From positions 310,001-374,000 of the forward strand of contig NZ_VRMG01000004.1 in the NCBI RefSeq assembly GCF_008040105.1: a stretch of 64,000 nt of DNA, read 5' to 3'. The notes beneath the pieces are model-generated. The model saw only the letters and a program-made list of their open reading frames with translations. It had not been told where the DNA came from and did not search any database. The stretch is from Lacisediminihabitans profunda (GTDB lineage Bacteria > Actinomycetota > Actinomycetes > Actinomycetales > Microbacteriaceae). The translations under genes and the position numbers were made by a program. Positions 19,203-28,207 of the stretch are shown here, piece by piece (the first letter of the stretch is position 1; each line of letters begins with the position of its first letter).

Positions 19203-21062
19203 CTACGCCCCGGCCGACCTGGAGCGGCGAGGTCCGGAATCCGTCTTCTCCCAATAGTGCGGGCGCGTGAACAGTTGGCCGAGGCCCTTGTACGCCGCGA
19301 CGGAGTGCAGGATCCAGTGAATCGGCGCCAGCAGGGCGAGCGCCACGGCCGCAACGTCGCCTCGCCGAACCGGCCCGAACGCGGAGACCACGATCATCTC
19401 CGCCATCCCCACCGCGAACGCCGCGATTCCGCCGGTGAGCGCCCACGCGGGCAGCACAGTATCGATGACACCGGCGGGCAGCACGAGGGCTGTGAGCACG
19501 AGCAGGTAGAAGGGAATCACCATGAGCACAGCCATCGGGGTGAGGGCGACGAACAGGGCCGTGCCGGCGAACCGGGCGAACCCAAGCTGCCTGATGAGGG
19601 CGAGCGGCCTCCGGGAGTGCACCAGCGCGGTCTGCAGATACCCCTTGGTCCAGCGGCTGCGCTGACGGATGAAGGCAGGCACCGTCGCCGCGGCCGGCTC
19701 CTCGGTGGTCGACGCCACGGGTGCCAGGTGGTAACCCATCGCGCTCATCCGCACGCCCAGATCCACATCCTCCGACACGTTGTACGGATCCCAGCCGCCG
19801 AGTTCGATAAGCGCAGCGGTGCGAAAATGCTCCGAGGTTCCCCCGGCTGGCACGGCGAATCGCGACCGGCCGAGGGCCGGAAGCACCCGATCCGCCCAGG
19901 ACGACCGTTCGAGGGCGACCAGCCTGGTGAGCACGTTATCGTGCGCGTTCGAGTAGCTGATCGACGCCTGAACGCAGGCGAGGTCGCCCCCGGCGTGAGC
20001 GAAGGCGGCGACGGCCCTCCTCAACTGGTCGGGAGCCGGCACGTGGTCGGCGCCGTAGACGACGAGCAACTCTCCCCGGGCGACGAAGAGCCCGACGTTG
20101 CACGCCCGCGGCCTCGTCTCGGGAGCTCCAGCGGGCACGGTGACGATGCGAAAGCCCGGCGGGGGCGTGGCGGCGAGGATGGCGTCCCTCGTGGCCCGGT
20201 CCTCCTCCTCCACGAGGATGAGGACCTCGAGTCGATCGGCCGGGTAGTCGAGGCGCGACAGGGTCGCGATCATCCGAGGCACGGCGGACGCCTGGCGGAA
20301 CACGGGCACCAACACGGTGTAGAGGGGAAGCAGGTCGTCGAGAATCCGCGAGTCCGGCGCATTCGGCGTGTCAGCCCGTTCGCCGCGAACCGCCATCACG
20401 AGCACGAACGTCGCTGCCGCGAGGAACCCCGCACTCGCCGTCGCGACGACGACGGCGCCCATGGCCGACGGGGAGAGCACGGCCAGGGTGAATAGCACCA
20501 ACCCGAAGAGGATGCCGCCCACGGCCTGGCCGTTCGACACCACGACTCGAGCCGACAGGGACGGGTTCGTGCGCCACCGCTCGGTCGTGCCGTCCGCCGC
20601 AATCTCGGCCTTGAAGCTGCGCTTGACGGCGCTGCGGATGTCCCACGAGGTGGCGGCGACGAACTCCACCGGACTCTCGAGCACGCTCGCTATCGTCGCG
20701 GTCCTCGCGGCATCCGGCTCCCGCGCGGTCGCCACCAGCACGCTCCCGTTGGACTGGTCGCGCACGGGAACCCAGTTCTCGCGGAGGTAGCGCTCGGCCG
20801 GCCACTGTCGCACGAGATCACGATCGATCCCGATGGTGGTCAGGTCGACGGGCGCAACCTTCCACGCCCTCGCCATCACCTTGAGCAGCACGGCGGAATC
20901 CACCATGCCGAGGTTCACAAGAACCTCGTCGAGGCGATCCCCGGTCTTGGACTTCGCGGCGCGCGCAATCGCCAACTGATCATTCGTGACCAGCCCGGAA
21001 TCGAGCAGGAGCGCGGCAAAGCCGGCGCCCGTGACCGAAGGTTCCCCACCCACCAACGCCAT
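19203..21062 (-). CDS. Processive family 2 glycosyltransferase with N-terminal T2SSE/NfrB-type domain
   Basis: A membrane glycosyltransferase of about 620 residues. The N-terminal 150 residues ([40 protein letters not shown]) resemble the MshEN/T2SS-E N-terminal domain also found in NfrB-like proteins; in other proteins this domain binds nucleotides such as c-di-GMP. Two helices follow, then the catalytic domain with [27 protein letters not shown] and the processive motif QRSRWTKG. Several C-terminal helices form the export channel. The ATG at 21062 is preferred, with GGAG just upstream; a longer TTG start near 21098 is possible. The polymer is unknown. Confidence 0.85.
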   Translation of the reverse strand: MALVGGEPSVTGAGFAALLLDSGLVTNDQLAIARAAKSKTGDRLDEVLVNLGMVDSAVLLKVMARAWKVAPVDLTTIGIDRDLVRQWPAERYLRENWVPVRDQSNGSVLVATAREPDAARTATIASVLESPVEFVAATSWDIRSAVKRSFKAEIAADGTTERWRTNPSLSARVVVSNGQAVGGILFGLVLFTLAVLSPSAMGAVVVATASAGFLAAATFVLVMAVRGERADTPNAPDSRILDDLLPLYTVLVPVFRQASAVPRMIATLSRLDYPADRLEVLILVEEEDRATRDAILAATPPPGFRIVTVPAGAPETRPRACNVGLFVARGELLVVYGADHVPAPDQLRRAVAAFAHAGGDLACVQASISYSNAHDNVLTRLVALERSSWADRVLPALGRSRFAVPAGGTSEHFRTAALIELGGWDPYNVSEDVDLGVRMSAMGYHLAPVASTTEEPAAATVPAFIRQRSRWTKGYLQTALVHSRRPLALIRQLGFARFAGTALFVALTPMAVLMVIPFYLLVLTALVLPAGVIDTVLPAWALTGGIAAFAVGMAEMIVVSAFGPVRRGDVAAVALALLAPIHWILHSVAAYKGLGQLFTRPHYWEKTDSGPRRSRSAGA

Positions 21063-21153
21063 GACTCCATGGTCGCCGCCTCGGATCAACGGCGGCAAGT
21101 CCCCAGTAGGGTGTCACCTCTTTGGGGAGCCCGCGCGCCGCCGGTGGATTCCG

Positions 21154-21927
21154 CTATTCGGTTGAAGGCTCGAGAGCGTCCGTCGCCCGCCGTGCGACGC
21201 TGAGCAAGCCCACGAGCACGACGATCAGCACGCCGAGGGCGGCGCTCACGGGGCCCGTCCCCCAGCCCAGGCCACCCCGCTCGTGCGGCAGTCCCGCCCA
21301 GTCGGCGAGGGAGGCACCGAGGGGTCTGGTGACGATGTAGGCGAACCAGAACGTCACTACCGGGTTCGCCCGGCCCGACCAGTGGGCGACGGCGGGCACG
21401 GCGATCACCAGGAGGAAGAGTGCTCCAGAGGCGAGGTAGCCGAGGTTCAGCGTCGTGGCCGTGAGATCTCCCACCGCCGTACCGAGCGCGAAGGTCGCGA
21501 GCACCGTCGCCCAGTAGAACGCCTCCCGCCGTCGGCTGGCGATGCTGTGGATGGACAGGGTCCCTTCCGTGAGAAACCAAGCCAGCAGGATGCCGGCGAG
21601 AGCAACGGCGAACATCCCGGTCGAGATCAGGTACGGCACTCCCAGCCCGATGTGAAGCACGTCGGCGGCCATGGTGCCGAACACACTCACCATCACCACG
21701 GCCAGCCAGTACGCCCACGGGAGATACCGCCGAACCGAGAATTGGATCGCGAGAGCGATGACCAGTGCCAGCGCGCCGCAGGCGACCGCGACCACCGGGT
21801 CGATGAGTCTCACGAAGTAGTCAGAGGTCGTCTCCCCCATGCCGGTTGAGGCGATCTTGATGGCCCAGAAGATCGCAGTCACCTCCGGCACCTTGCGCAT
21901 CACCCGCCGCGAGGCACCGTCGTTCAC
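21154..21927 (-). CDS. COG4705-type multipass membrane protein
   Basis: A 257-residue hydrophobic protein with about eight predicted helices. It contains KVPEVTAIFWAIKIASTGMG followed by ETTSDYF, and a second internal copy of the same plan, EAFYWATVLATFALGTAVGD followed by LTATTLN. This duplicated pattern is seen in the uncharacterised COG4705 membrane proteins. No enzymatic motif is visible. The GTG start at 21927 has a weak site upstream; ATG at 21900 is an alternative. It lies between the glycosyltransferase gene and a small membrane-peptide gene on the same strand. Confidence 0.7.
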   Translation of the reverse strand: MNDGASRRVMRKVPEVTAIFWAIKIASTGMGETTSDYFVRLIDPVVAVACGALALVIALAIQFSVRRYLPWAYWLAVVMVSVFGTMAADVLHIGLGVPYLISTGMFAVALAGILLAWFLTEGTLSIHSIASRRREAFYWATVLATFALGTAVGDLTATTLNLGYLASGALFLLVIAVPAVAHWSGRANPVVTFWFAYIVTRPLGASLADWAGLPHERGGLGWGTGPVSAALGVLIVVLVGLLSVARRATDALEPSTE

Positions 21928-21961
21928 CTACTCAGGCTCCACTCGGGTGCGAAGAAGCGAC

Positions 21962-22087
21962 TCACTCGTTCACGCCGAGGTCGAGCCGATCGCCCGCCTC
22001 TGAAAGCAGCACGACGGCACCCCAGACGGCCATGGCCACGAGGCCGACCACGAGCAGGGAGACCGCGGTCTCGGTGATCAATGCCAT
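21962..22087 (-). CDS. 41-residue single-span membrane peptide
   Basis: A small ORF with a very good ribosome-binding site (GGAGGTGTGTTC before the ATG at 22087). The product begins MALITETAVSLLVVGLVAMA and has one membrane helix at about residues 8-29, then an acidic tail ending DRLDLGVNE. The size recalls KdpF-like or other accessory membrane peptides, but no kdp genes are present. It lies 34 bp upstream of the COG4705 gene on the same strand and is likely the first gene of that transcript. Confidence 0.65.
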   Translation of the reverse strand: MALITETAVSLLVVGLVAMAVWGAVVLLSEAGDRLDLGVNE

Positions 22088-22167
22088 GAACACACCTCCG
22101 TGAGTACTGTTCCGACCAGTCGATACGGCCCAACCTTCGATGCTCGGCCGGGTCAACAAAGAAATGA

Positions 22168-22211
22168 CTAAGAATCATTCATTCGTGGGAGACTTCTTAG
22201 AGATTTCTTAG
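22168..22211. promoter_or_regulatory. Candidate response-regulator site with TTCTTAG half-sites
   Basis: The divergent region between the small membrane-peptide gene and the fused transferase gene holds TTCTTAG at 22194-22200 and again at 22205-22211, an exact 11-bp spacing on one helix face, plus an inverted copy (CTAAGAA) at 22168-22174. Direct repeats with an 11-bp period are typical binding sites for OmpR-type regulators, and one is encoded at 24855-25532. Confidence 0.45.
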
Positions 22212-22271
22212 CGCCTGAACGAAAAAATTTAGGGGCGACAACCCTGTTGTCCACGACTTGAGGAGCGCTCG

Positions 22272-24803
22272 ATGAGACTTTCCGTGCGACGGGCGTCGCG
22301 ATGGGTGCGGCGGGCGGTTCGGGCCCTGCGCTTCGAAACCGTCGCGTTCTGGCGGTCACGCCCGATTCTCCCGGGAACCGTTCTCTACGAGTCGTTCGCC
22401 GGCAACGGGGCGCTCTGCAATCCGGAGGCGATCTTCCGCGAGCTCCTCCGGGCCGCCGACCAGGGCCACCTGAGACACATCTGGGTGCTCGATGGCCCTC
22501 ACCGGCACCGCCGAATTCGACGCGAGTTCGCCGGCAACGACCGGGTGAGTTTCGTCGAGTACCGGTCGGCCGCCTACTTCCGGGCGCTCTCGACGACTCA
22601 ATACCTCATCAACAATGCGACCTTCCCGCCCGAGTTCAGCAAGCGGGCGGGTCAGGTCTACCTGAATACCTGGCACGGGACACCGCTCAAGAAGATGGGC
22701 TACGACATGCCCAACGGGGCGTTCGATTCAGCCAACACCCTTCGAAACTTCGTGCAGGCCGACTTCCTGCTCGCCCAGAATTCCTTCATGGCCGAACGGA
22801 TGTACGCGGGGGCCTACCGACTCAAGGGGCTGTACCGGGGAACCATCATCGAGGAGGGCTATCCCCGCCTCGACCGGCAGGTGCTCAACCAGGACCAGTT
22901 CCTCGCCGCGCGGGCGCGCCTCGCCTCCGATGGCATCGACCTCGGGAATCGAAGCATCGTCCTGTTCGCCCCGACCTGGAAGGGCGACTCGTTCTCCTCC
23001 CCCGCGGACGACGTGCAGCAACTCGTCGACTTCGTGTCCGACCTTCAGGGCCGGCTCGGCGAAGAGCGCTACATTGTCCTGCTCAAGACCCATCAGGTCG
23101 TGCACCAGTTCGCGCGTAACGACCCCCGGCTGCGCAGGATTCTCGTGTCGAACGAGATCCCCACCAACGTCGTGCTCGGGCTCAGCGGCTGCCTCATCAC
23201 CGACTACTCGTCCATCTTCTTCGACTTCCTGGCCACCGGTCGTCCGATCGTCTTTTACACGCCCGACATGCCCGACTACTCGAGCACCCGAGGCACCTAC
23301 TACCCGCCCGCCGAGTGGCCGGGCCCGCTCTGTTCGACGCCCGAGGAGGTCGCAGTGGCGATCGGCGGGCTCGCCAGCGACGACGCCGTCCACCCCGGCC
23401 CCCCGGAGCCCTATGGAACCTGGCGGGAGCGTTTCACCGGGCACGACGATGGCAACGCCTCGAGCCGCGTCGTGGACGTCGTCTTCCGAGGTCTCCGAGA
23501 CGGCTACAACCTCACCAGCATCGAGCAGAATCCGCGCACCTCGATGCTGCTCCACCTCGGGGGAATGCGGTCCAACGGGATCACGACGTCCGCCCTCAAC
23601 CTTCTCGGCGCGATCGATCACGAGAGGTTCGACGTCTCCGCGGTCTTCGCCAGGCCACGAGGAGAGCAGCAGCGCGAGAACCAGGCGCGCATCGACCCAC
23701 GCGTTCGGCAGTTCCCGCGGCTGGGTGGCATGAACGGCAGCAAGATCCTGCACCTCAGGCGACGAATGGCCGAACGTCTCCGAACGGCAGTGCACCGGTC
23801 GACCAGGGCTCAGGCCAGGTTGTGGGACGACGAGTGGATGCGCTGCTTCGGGGACAGCAGGTTCGACGTCGTGGCCGACTTCAGCGGCTACACCAGCTTC
23901 TGGGCGACTCTGCTTCTGCACGCACCGAAGGCACGGCGGTCGATCTGGCTGCACAACGACATGGCGGCGGAGACTCACCGGGTGATCAGGGGGCGCAAGC
24001 GAATGCAGCACACGCTCCCGGCCGTGTTCGACCTGTACCGCGAATTCGACTCGCTGGTGTCCGTCTCGGCGAGCCTGAGCGACGTCAACCGGCAGCACCT
24101 CGCATCGTACGGAATCGACGAGAAGAAGTTCACCTCCGCGCGCAATCTCCTCGACGCGGAACACGTGCTCAGCGGGGCGGAGCAGGAACTCCGGACCCTC
24201 GCGGACTTCCCACGCGATCCGGAGACCGAGGAAATCCTGGTGCCGGAGTGGGCGGACGGCCTGCTGGCCGACGACGGCACCACGTGGTTCATCACGGTCG
24301 GGCGCTACTCCACCGAGAAGAACCAGGACCGGCTGCTTCGCGCCTTCGCGATAGTGCATGCGGCCCAGCCGCTGGCCCGGCTGCTTCTGGTGGGCTACGG
24401 CCCGCTGCGCCATCACCTCGAACGGCAGATCGACCATCTCGGCCTGCGCGGTGCCGCCTGGGTGACCGGTCCGTACAGCAACCCCTTTCCGATCATGGCT
24501 GCGGCAGACTGTTTCGTGCTCTCGAGCAACTACGAGGGGCAGCCGATGGTGATCCTCGAGGCGGCGATCCTCGGCCTTCCGGTCGTCTCGGTGGACTTCG
24601 CCTCCGTGCGCGACGCCCTCCCCAACGGTTCGGTGCACGTCGTGGCCATGGATGACCAGGCCCTCGCCGTGGGCATGTTCGACTTTCTGCGCGGCGAGGT
24701 CCCGGGCGCGACTATCGACATCGGCGGCTACAACCGGGCGGCGGTCGAGGAGTTCTACCGCGCGACCGGGTCGCCCGTCACGAGAAGAGCCACGCAGCGC
24801 TAG
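22272..24803 (+). CDS. CDP-glycerol glycerophosphotransferase fused to a GT4-like glycosyltransferase
   Basis: An 843-residue two-domain cytoplasmic-face enzyme. The N-terminal half has the poly(glycerol-phosphate) transferase (TagF-like) motifs YLNTWHGTPLKKMGYDM, LFAPTWKGD, LLKTHQVVH and LITDYSSIFFDFLATG. The C-terminal half, from about residue 430, has GT-B features: WLHNDMAAE, TVGRYSTEKNQDRLLRAF and SSNYEGQPMVILEAAILG. It probably links glycerol- or polyol-phosphate units and sugars in a teichoic-acid-like or other wall polymer. The ATG at 22272 follows GAGGAGCGCTCG. Confidence 0.88.
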   Translation: MRLSVRRASRWVRRAVRALRFETVAFWRSRPILPGTVLYESFAGNGALCNPEAIFRELLRAADQGHLRHIWVLDGPHRHRRIRREFAGNDRVSFVEYRSAAYFRALSTTQYLINNATFPPEFSKRAGQVYLNTWHGTPLKKMGYDMPNGAFDSANTLRNFVQADFLLAQNSFMAERMYAGAYRLKGLYRGTIIEEGYPRLDRQVLNQDQFLAARARLASDGIDLGNRSIVLFAPTWKGDSFSSPADDVQQLVDFVSDLQGRLGEERYIVLLKTHQVVHQFARNDPRLRRILVSNEIPTNVVLGLSGCLITDYSSIFFDFLATGRPIVFYTPDMPDYSSTRGTYYPPAEWPGPLCSTPEEVAVAIGGLASDDAVHPGPPEPYGTWRERFTGHDDGNASSRVVDVVFRGLRDGYNLTSIEQNPRTSMLLHLGGMRSNGITTSALNLLGAIDHERFDVSAVFARPRGEQQRENQARIDPRVRQFPRLGGMNGSKILHLRRRMAERLRTAVHRSTRAQARLWDDEWMRCFGDSRFDVVADFSGYTSFWATLLLHAPKARRSIWLHNDMAAETHRVIRGRKRMQHTLPAVFDLYREFDSLVSVSASLSDVNRQHLASYGIDEKKFTSARNLLDAEHVLSGAEQELRTLADFPRDPETEEILVPEWADGLLADDGTTWFITVGRYSTEKNQDRLLRAFAIVHAAQPLARLLLVGYGPLRHHLERQIDHLGLRGAAWVTGPYSNPFPIMAAADCFVLSSNYEGQPMVILEAAILGLPVVSVDFASVRDALPNGSVHVVAMDDQALAVGMFDFLRGEVPGATIDIGGYNRAAVEEFYRATGSPVTRRATQR

Positions 24804-24854
24804 CCTGAGCAGAGGCTCGTGCCTCGATCTGGATTGGCTGATGCGGAGACCGTG

Positions 24855-25532
24855 ATGGCGAAGATCGCGCAAGAAGCGAAACCCCGCTTGCTGCTGATCG
24901 AAGACGACCCGCAACTTGGGCCGTTGATCGCCCAGGTGCTCGCGGACGCCTACGACGTGACCCTGGTCGCGGACGGGCTGCTCGGCACGGAGGCGGCCCT
25001 GGCCGCCGACTTCGACGTGATGATCGTCGACCGGAGGCTTCCGTCGCTCGACGGCCTCCGCGTGATCGAAACTCTTCGCGGCAAGCGGGTGACCACCCCG
25101 ATGCTGATCCTCACCGCTCTCGGCACCGTCGGCGACAAGGTGAGGGGCCTCGACGCCGGGGCGAACGACTACCTCGTGAAGCCATTCGAATTCGACGAGC
25201 TCTTCGCGCGACTGCGGGCACTTCGTCGGGTATTCACGGGCGAGGGGGCCGTGATCTCGATCGGCCAGTGGGAGTTCTACCCGGAGAGTCGGGCCATCTA
25301 CTCACCGTACAACGGCCGGGTCCTGCTGACCTCCCGCGAGACAGCGCTCCTGCAACTTCTTGCCGAGCATCCGCAGCGCACCTTCAGCCGCCATCAGATC
25401 CTGCGCGCGGTCTTCGGCAGCGACGACAACCCGGGCACGGTGGACACCTACGTGCACTACCTTCGGCGCAAGACCGACGTGGCCATTGTCACGACGGTGC
25501 GCGGCCAGGGCTACCGACTGGGCCAACTGTGA
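24855..25532 (+). CDS. OmpR-family response regulator
   Basis: DNA-binding response regulator of 225 residues. The receiver domain has the acidic pocket IEDD (15-18), the phosphorylated aspartate Asp59 in IVDRRLPSLDG, Thr87 and Lys109 in DYLVKPFEF. The C-terminal winged helix has LLTSRETALLQLLAEHP, VDTYVHYLRRKT and VRGQGYRLG. The ATG at 24855 follows GCGGAGACC. The stop overlaps the histidine kinase GTG within GTGA. Likely targets are the neighbouring envelope genes, which carry direct repeats upstream. Confidence 0.94.
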   Translation: MAKIAQEAKPRLLLIEDDPQLGPLIAQVLADAYDVTLVADGLLGTEAALAADFDVMIVDRRLPSLDGLRVIETLRGKRVTTPMLILTALGTVGDKVRGLDAGANDYLVKPFEFDELFARLRALRRVFTGEGAVISIGQWEFYPESRAIYSPYNGRVLLTSRETALLQLLAEHPQRTFSRHQILRAVFGSDDNPGTVDTYVHYLRRKTDVAIVTTVRGQGYRLGQL

Positions 25533-26557
25533 GCCGAGACGACGGAGACGACAGGCGCACCGACGCGCTCGCCGACAGCGACGCCGACGCCGTGCGGCGA
25601 GCCTCCCGACGGGTCGGCTGGCAGATCACCCTGGCCACGGCGGTCGTGGTGTTCGCGGCGATCGGCGCGGTCTTCTTCTTCGTGCTCTCGAGGATCAGGC
25701 CCGGAGAACTGTTCGAACTCGTGCCGGACCGGAACAACATCGACATCAGCGCCAACGACCTCCTCCTCCTCGCCCTCGTACTGGGCACCGTCGGCGTCGT
25801 GCTGGCCGGCGTACTCAGTTGGATCATCGCCCGACGTGCCGTGCGCCCGCTCGGGGACGCCCTGCGCATTCAGCGGGCGTTCATCGCCGACGCCAGCCAC
25901 GAGTTGCGCACTCCGCTGACGGTACTCGACGCGCGCCTCCAGGTGCTTCAGCGTTCCCTCGCCGCCGACGACCCCTCGACACCCGTCGTCGCTGAGTTGC
26001 GGCGGGACGCGCGATCGCTCATGGATGTGGTCAACGATCTGCTCGAGGCGGCCGAGGCGGCGAGCAGCCGCGGAGACGACACCGGCCCCGAGGATCTCAC
26101 GGAAATCGCCGAGCTCGCCGTGGAGTCGATGCGGGTGGTCGGCCAGGACCGCAACGTGGGTATCGAACTCGATGCCCCCGGGCCCCTGTTCACCCCCTTG
26201 CCCGCGGTGAGCGCCCACCGCTGCCTCGTCGCCCTGCTCGACAACGCGCTGCGCTACTCACCGGACGGGTCGATGGTGACGGTGACATTGCGCGGCACCA
26301 AGAACAGGGTCAGCCTCGAGGTGAAGGACCAGGGGCCCGGCATCCGGGGCATCTCACCCGACCGCGTCTTCGACCGGTTCGCCAAGTCGGGCGACGCCAC
26401 GGGCGGCGGCGGCACCACTCGAACCGGGTTCGGCATTGGCCTGGCACTCGTGCGCGACATCGCGGTGAGCCACGGTGGCACAGTGTCGGTCAAGGAGACC
26501 TCGGCGAACGGCACCGTCGTCGTTCTCACCGTCCCGCGGGCGAGCGAACGGGGCTGA
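25529..26557 (+). CDS. Membrane sensor histidine kinase
   Basis: Partner of the preceding response regulator. From the GTG at 25529 the protein has 342 residues with two membrane helices at about 31-53 and 77-101, separated by a short extracytoplasmic loop of about 23 residues, too small for a large ligand-binding domain. The phosphorylated histidine is His124 in DASHELRTPL. The ATPase domain has the N-box LDNALRYSPDG, the G1 box KDQGPGI, FDRFAKSG and the G2 box GFGIGLALV. The small sensing loop suggests it responds to the membrane state or a partner protein. Confidence 0.94.
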   Translation: MSRDDGDDRRTDALADSDADAVRRASRRVGWQITLATAVVVFAAIGAVFFFVLSRIRPGELFELVPDRNNIDISANDLLLLALVLGTVGVVLAGVLSWIIARRAVRPLGDALRIQRAFIADASHELRTPLTVLDARLQVLQRSLAADDPSTPVVAELRRDARSLMDVVNDLLEAAEAASSRGDDTGPEDLTEIAELAVESMRVVGQDRNVGIELDAPGPLFTPLPAVSAHRCLVALLDNALRYSPDGSMVTVTLRGTKNRVSLEVKDQGPGIRGISPDRVFDRFAKSGDATGGGGTTRTGFGIGLALVRDIAVSHGGTVSVKETSANGTVVVLTVPRASERG

Positions 26558-26562
26558 CGCTG

Positions 26563-26584
26563 GATTCTTCGCCGATTCTTGGCC
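26563..26584 (+). promoter_or_regulatory. Candidate 11-bp direct-repeat site upstream of the GT39 gene
   Basis: Two adjacent 11-mers, GATTCTTCGCC and GATTCTTGGCC, differ at one base and lie just after the histidine kinase stop codon and 50 bp before the next start. The half-site TTCTT and the 11-bp period match the arrangement at 22194-22211, which suggests one regulator acts at both. Confidence 0.4.
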
Positions 26585-26634
26585 GGACCTTCCTCAGAAT
26601 GTCTGGCGAGGTTCCCTCGAAACGGAAGGCACGG

Positions 26635-28161
26635 ATGAACCACCGTTCGACGGCCGCAGCACGCTTGCCGCGAGGCTTCGGCTGGCTGACGGCCGCGCTC
26701 GGGGCCGCCGCCGCCGTGCTGTCCGCCACCGGCTCGTGGGTCCCGTCGCTGTGGGGCGATGAGGCGGCGAGTCTGCTCTCCGCCCAACGACCGCTCCCGA
26801 GCCTCTTCGTCATGCTCGGCCATGTCGACGCCGTCCACGGCGCATATTATCTACTTCTCCACGGGTGGATCCGCCTCGCCGGCACGACACCCTTCGCCCT
26901 GCGGCTACCCAGCGCGATCGCCGTCGGTCTCGCGGTCGCGGCGGTCACCCTGATCGCGGCGCGCCTTCGCTCCCCCCGCCTCGCGGTCGCCGCGGGGATA
27001 ATCTGCTGCATCGTCCCGCGAGTGACCTACATGGGCGAGGAGGCCAGGTCGTACGCCGTGAGCGCCGCGGTCGCGGCCTGGCTCACGTACCTTCTGGTCG
27101 AGATCGTGCGACGGCGTTACCCGCCAGCGTGGCTCTGGGTCGCCTACGGCGCCTTCCTCGCCGCCGGCGTGTACCTGTTCCTCTTTCTCGGCCTCCTGGT
27201 CGTGGCCCACGGCATCGTGCTGGCGGCGTCTCGCGTCGGACGGGCGACTCTTATCCGCTGGACGGTGGCCTGCGCCGCGGCGTTGCTCGCCGCCTCCCCC
27301 CTCGTCTTCTGGGCGATCGATGAGCGACGACAGATCGCCTACCTCGCCTCGCGCACCGAGGTGAGCTTCGGCACGCTCAGCGTGAGCCTCTGGTTCGGCA
27401 GCGTTGAGTTCGCCGTGATTGCCTGGCTCCTCATCATCGTGGCCCTCGCCGTGCCGCTCGTGGCGCACATTCGCCGGCGCGATCGCGCGAGTCGACCTCC
27501 TCCGCACCTGCCGAGTGTGGAGCTCGTCGCTGCGACCTGGCTGCTCGTGCCGTCGATAATCCTCGTGACCAGCCAATTCTTTGTCGCCGACTTCACGGCC
27601 CGCTACCTCTCGTACTGTGCGCCGGCCGCCGCCCTGCTGATCGCGTGCGGAGTGGATCGGCTGGCTTCGCGCCGTGGCTGGGCGATCACCGCCGCCGTCG
27701 CGGCCGTGGTGGGCCTCGCGGTTCCCGCCTACCTTGCTCAACGCGGACCGTATTCCAAGAACGACAGCGACTGGTCGGCGATCAGCGCCACCCTCGGCGC
27801 TCGGGCGCAGGCGGGAGACGCGGTGGCCTTCGATGAGAGTGTTCGGCCCTCCAGACGGCCCCGGCTCGCACTGCGCACCTACCCCGCCGGATTCGCCGGT
27901 CTCGAGGACGTGATGCTCGAGACCCCGTATTACCGCAACACGTCCTGGCCGGATCGCGTCCACAGCCTCGCGACGACCGCGAGTCTCGGTCGCCTTGCCG
28001 CCGTCGACAGGCTGTGGCTGGTCGAGTACGCGACGCCGACCCACATCGATTCGTACGGCATCGACACCCTGGCCGGACTGGGATTCGCCCGCACCGCCGA
28101 GTACCGCACCCACCGGAGTGTCATCATTCTCTTCACCCGGCAGCCGACCTCCGGCAGGTGA
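26635..28161 (+). CDS. GT39-type (dolichyl/polyprenyl-phosphate sugar) membrane glycosyltransferase
   Basis: A 508-residue GT-C membrane enzyme. The first loop has the catalytic-type acidic pair in SLWGDEAASLLSAQRP, followed by DAVHGAYYLLLHGWIRL, characteristic of the PMT_2/ArnT-like family that uses polyprenyl-phosphate sugars as donors. About ten helices follow, and the C-terminal domain is extracytoplasmic. The ATG at 26635 is preferred (GGAAGGCACGG upstream); an earlier in-frame ATG at 26599 is possible. It follows the kinase gene by 77 bp and probably completes the envelope locus. The acceptor is unknown. Confidence 0.85.
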   Translation: MNHRSTAAARLPRGFGWLTAALGAAAAVLSATGSWVPSLWGDEAASLLSAQRPLPSLFVMLGHVDAVHGAYYLLLHGWIRLAGTTPFALRLPSAIAVGLAVAAVTLIAARLRSPRLAVAAGIICCIVPRVTYMGEEARSYAVSAAVAAWLTYLLVEIVRRRYPPAWLWVAYGAFLAAGVYLFLFLGLLVVAHGIVLAASRVGRATLIRWTVACAAALLAASPLVFWAIDERRQIAYLASRTEVSFGTLSVSLWFGSVEFAVIAWLLIIVALAVPLVAHIRRRDRASRPPPHLPSVELVAATWLLVPSIILVTSQFFVADFTARYLSYCAPAAALLIACGVDRLASRRGWAITAAVAAVVGLAVPAYLAQRGPYSKNDSDWSAISATLGARAQAGDAVAFDESVRPSRRPRLALRTYPAGFAGLEDVMLETPYYRNTSWPDRVHSLATTASLGRLAAVDRLWLVEYATPTHIDSYGIDTLAGLGFARTAEYRTHRSVIILFTRQPTSGR

Positions 28162-28207
28162 CTTTTGTCACCTCGGCCCGCCCCCTGCCGAGGCTAGTGT
28201 CGTAGAC

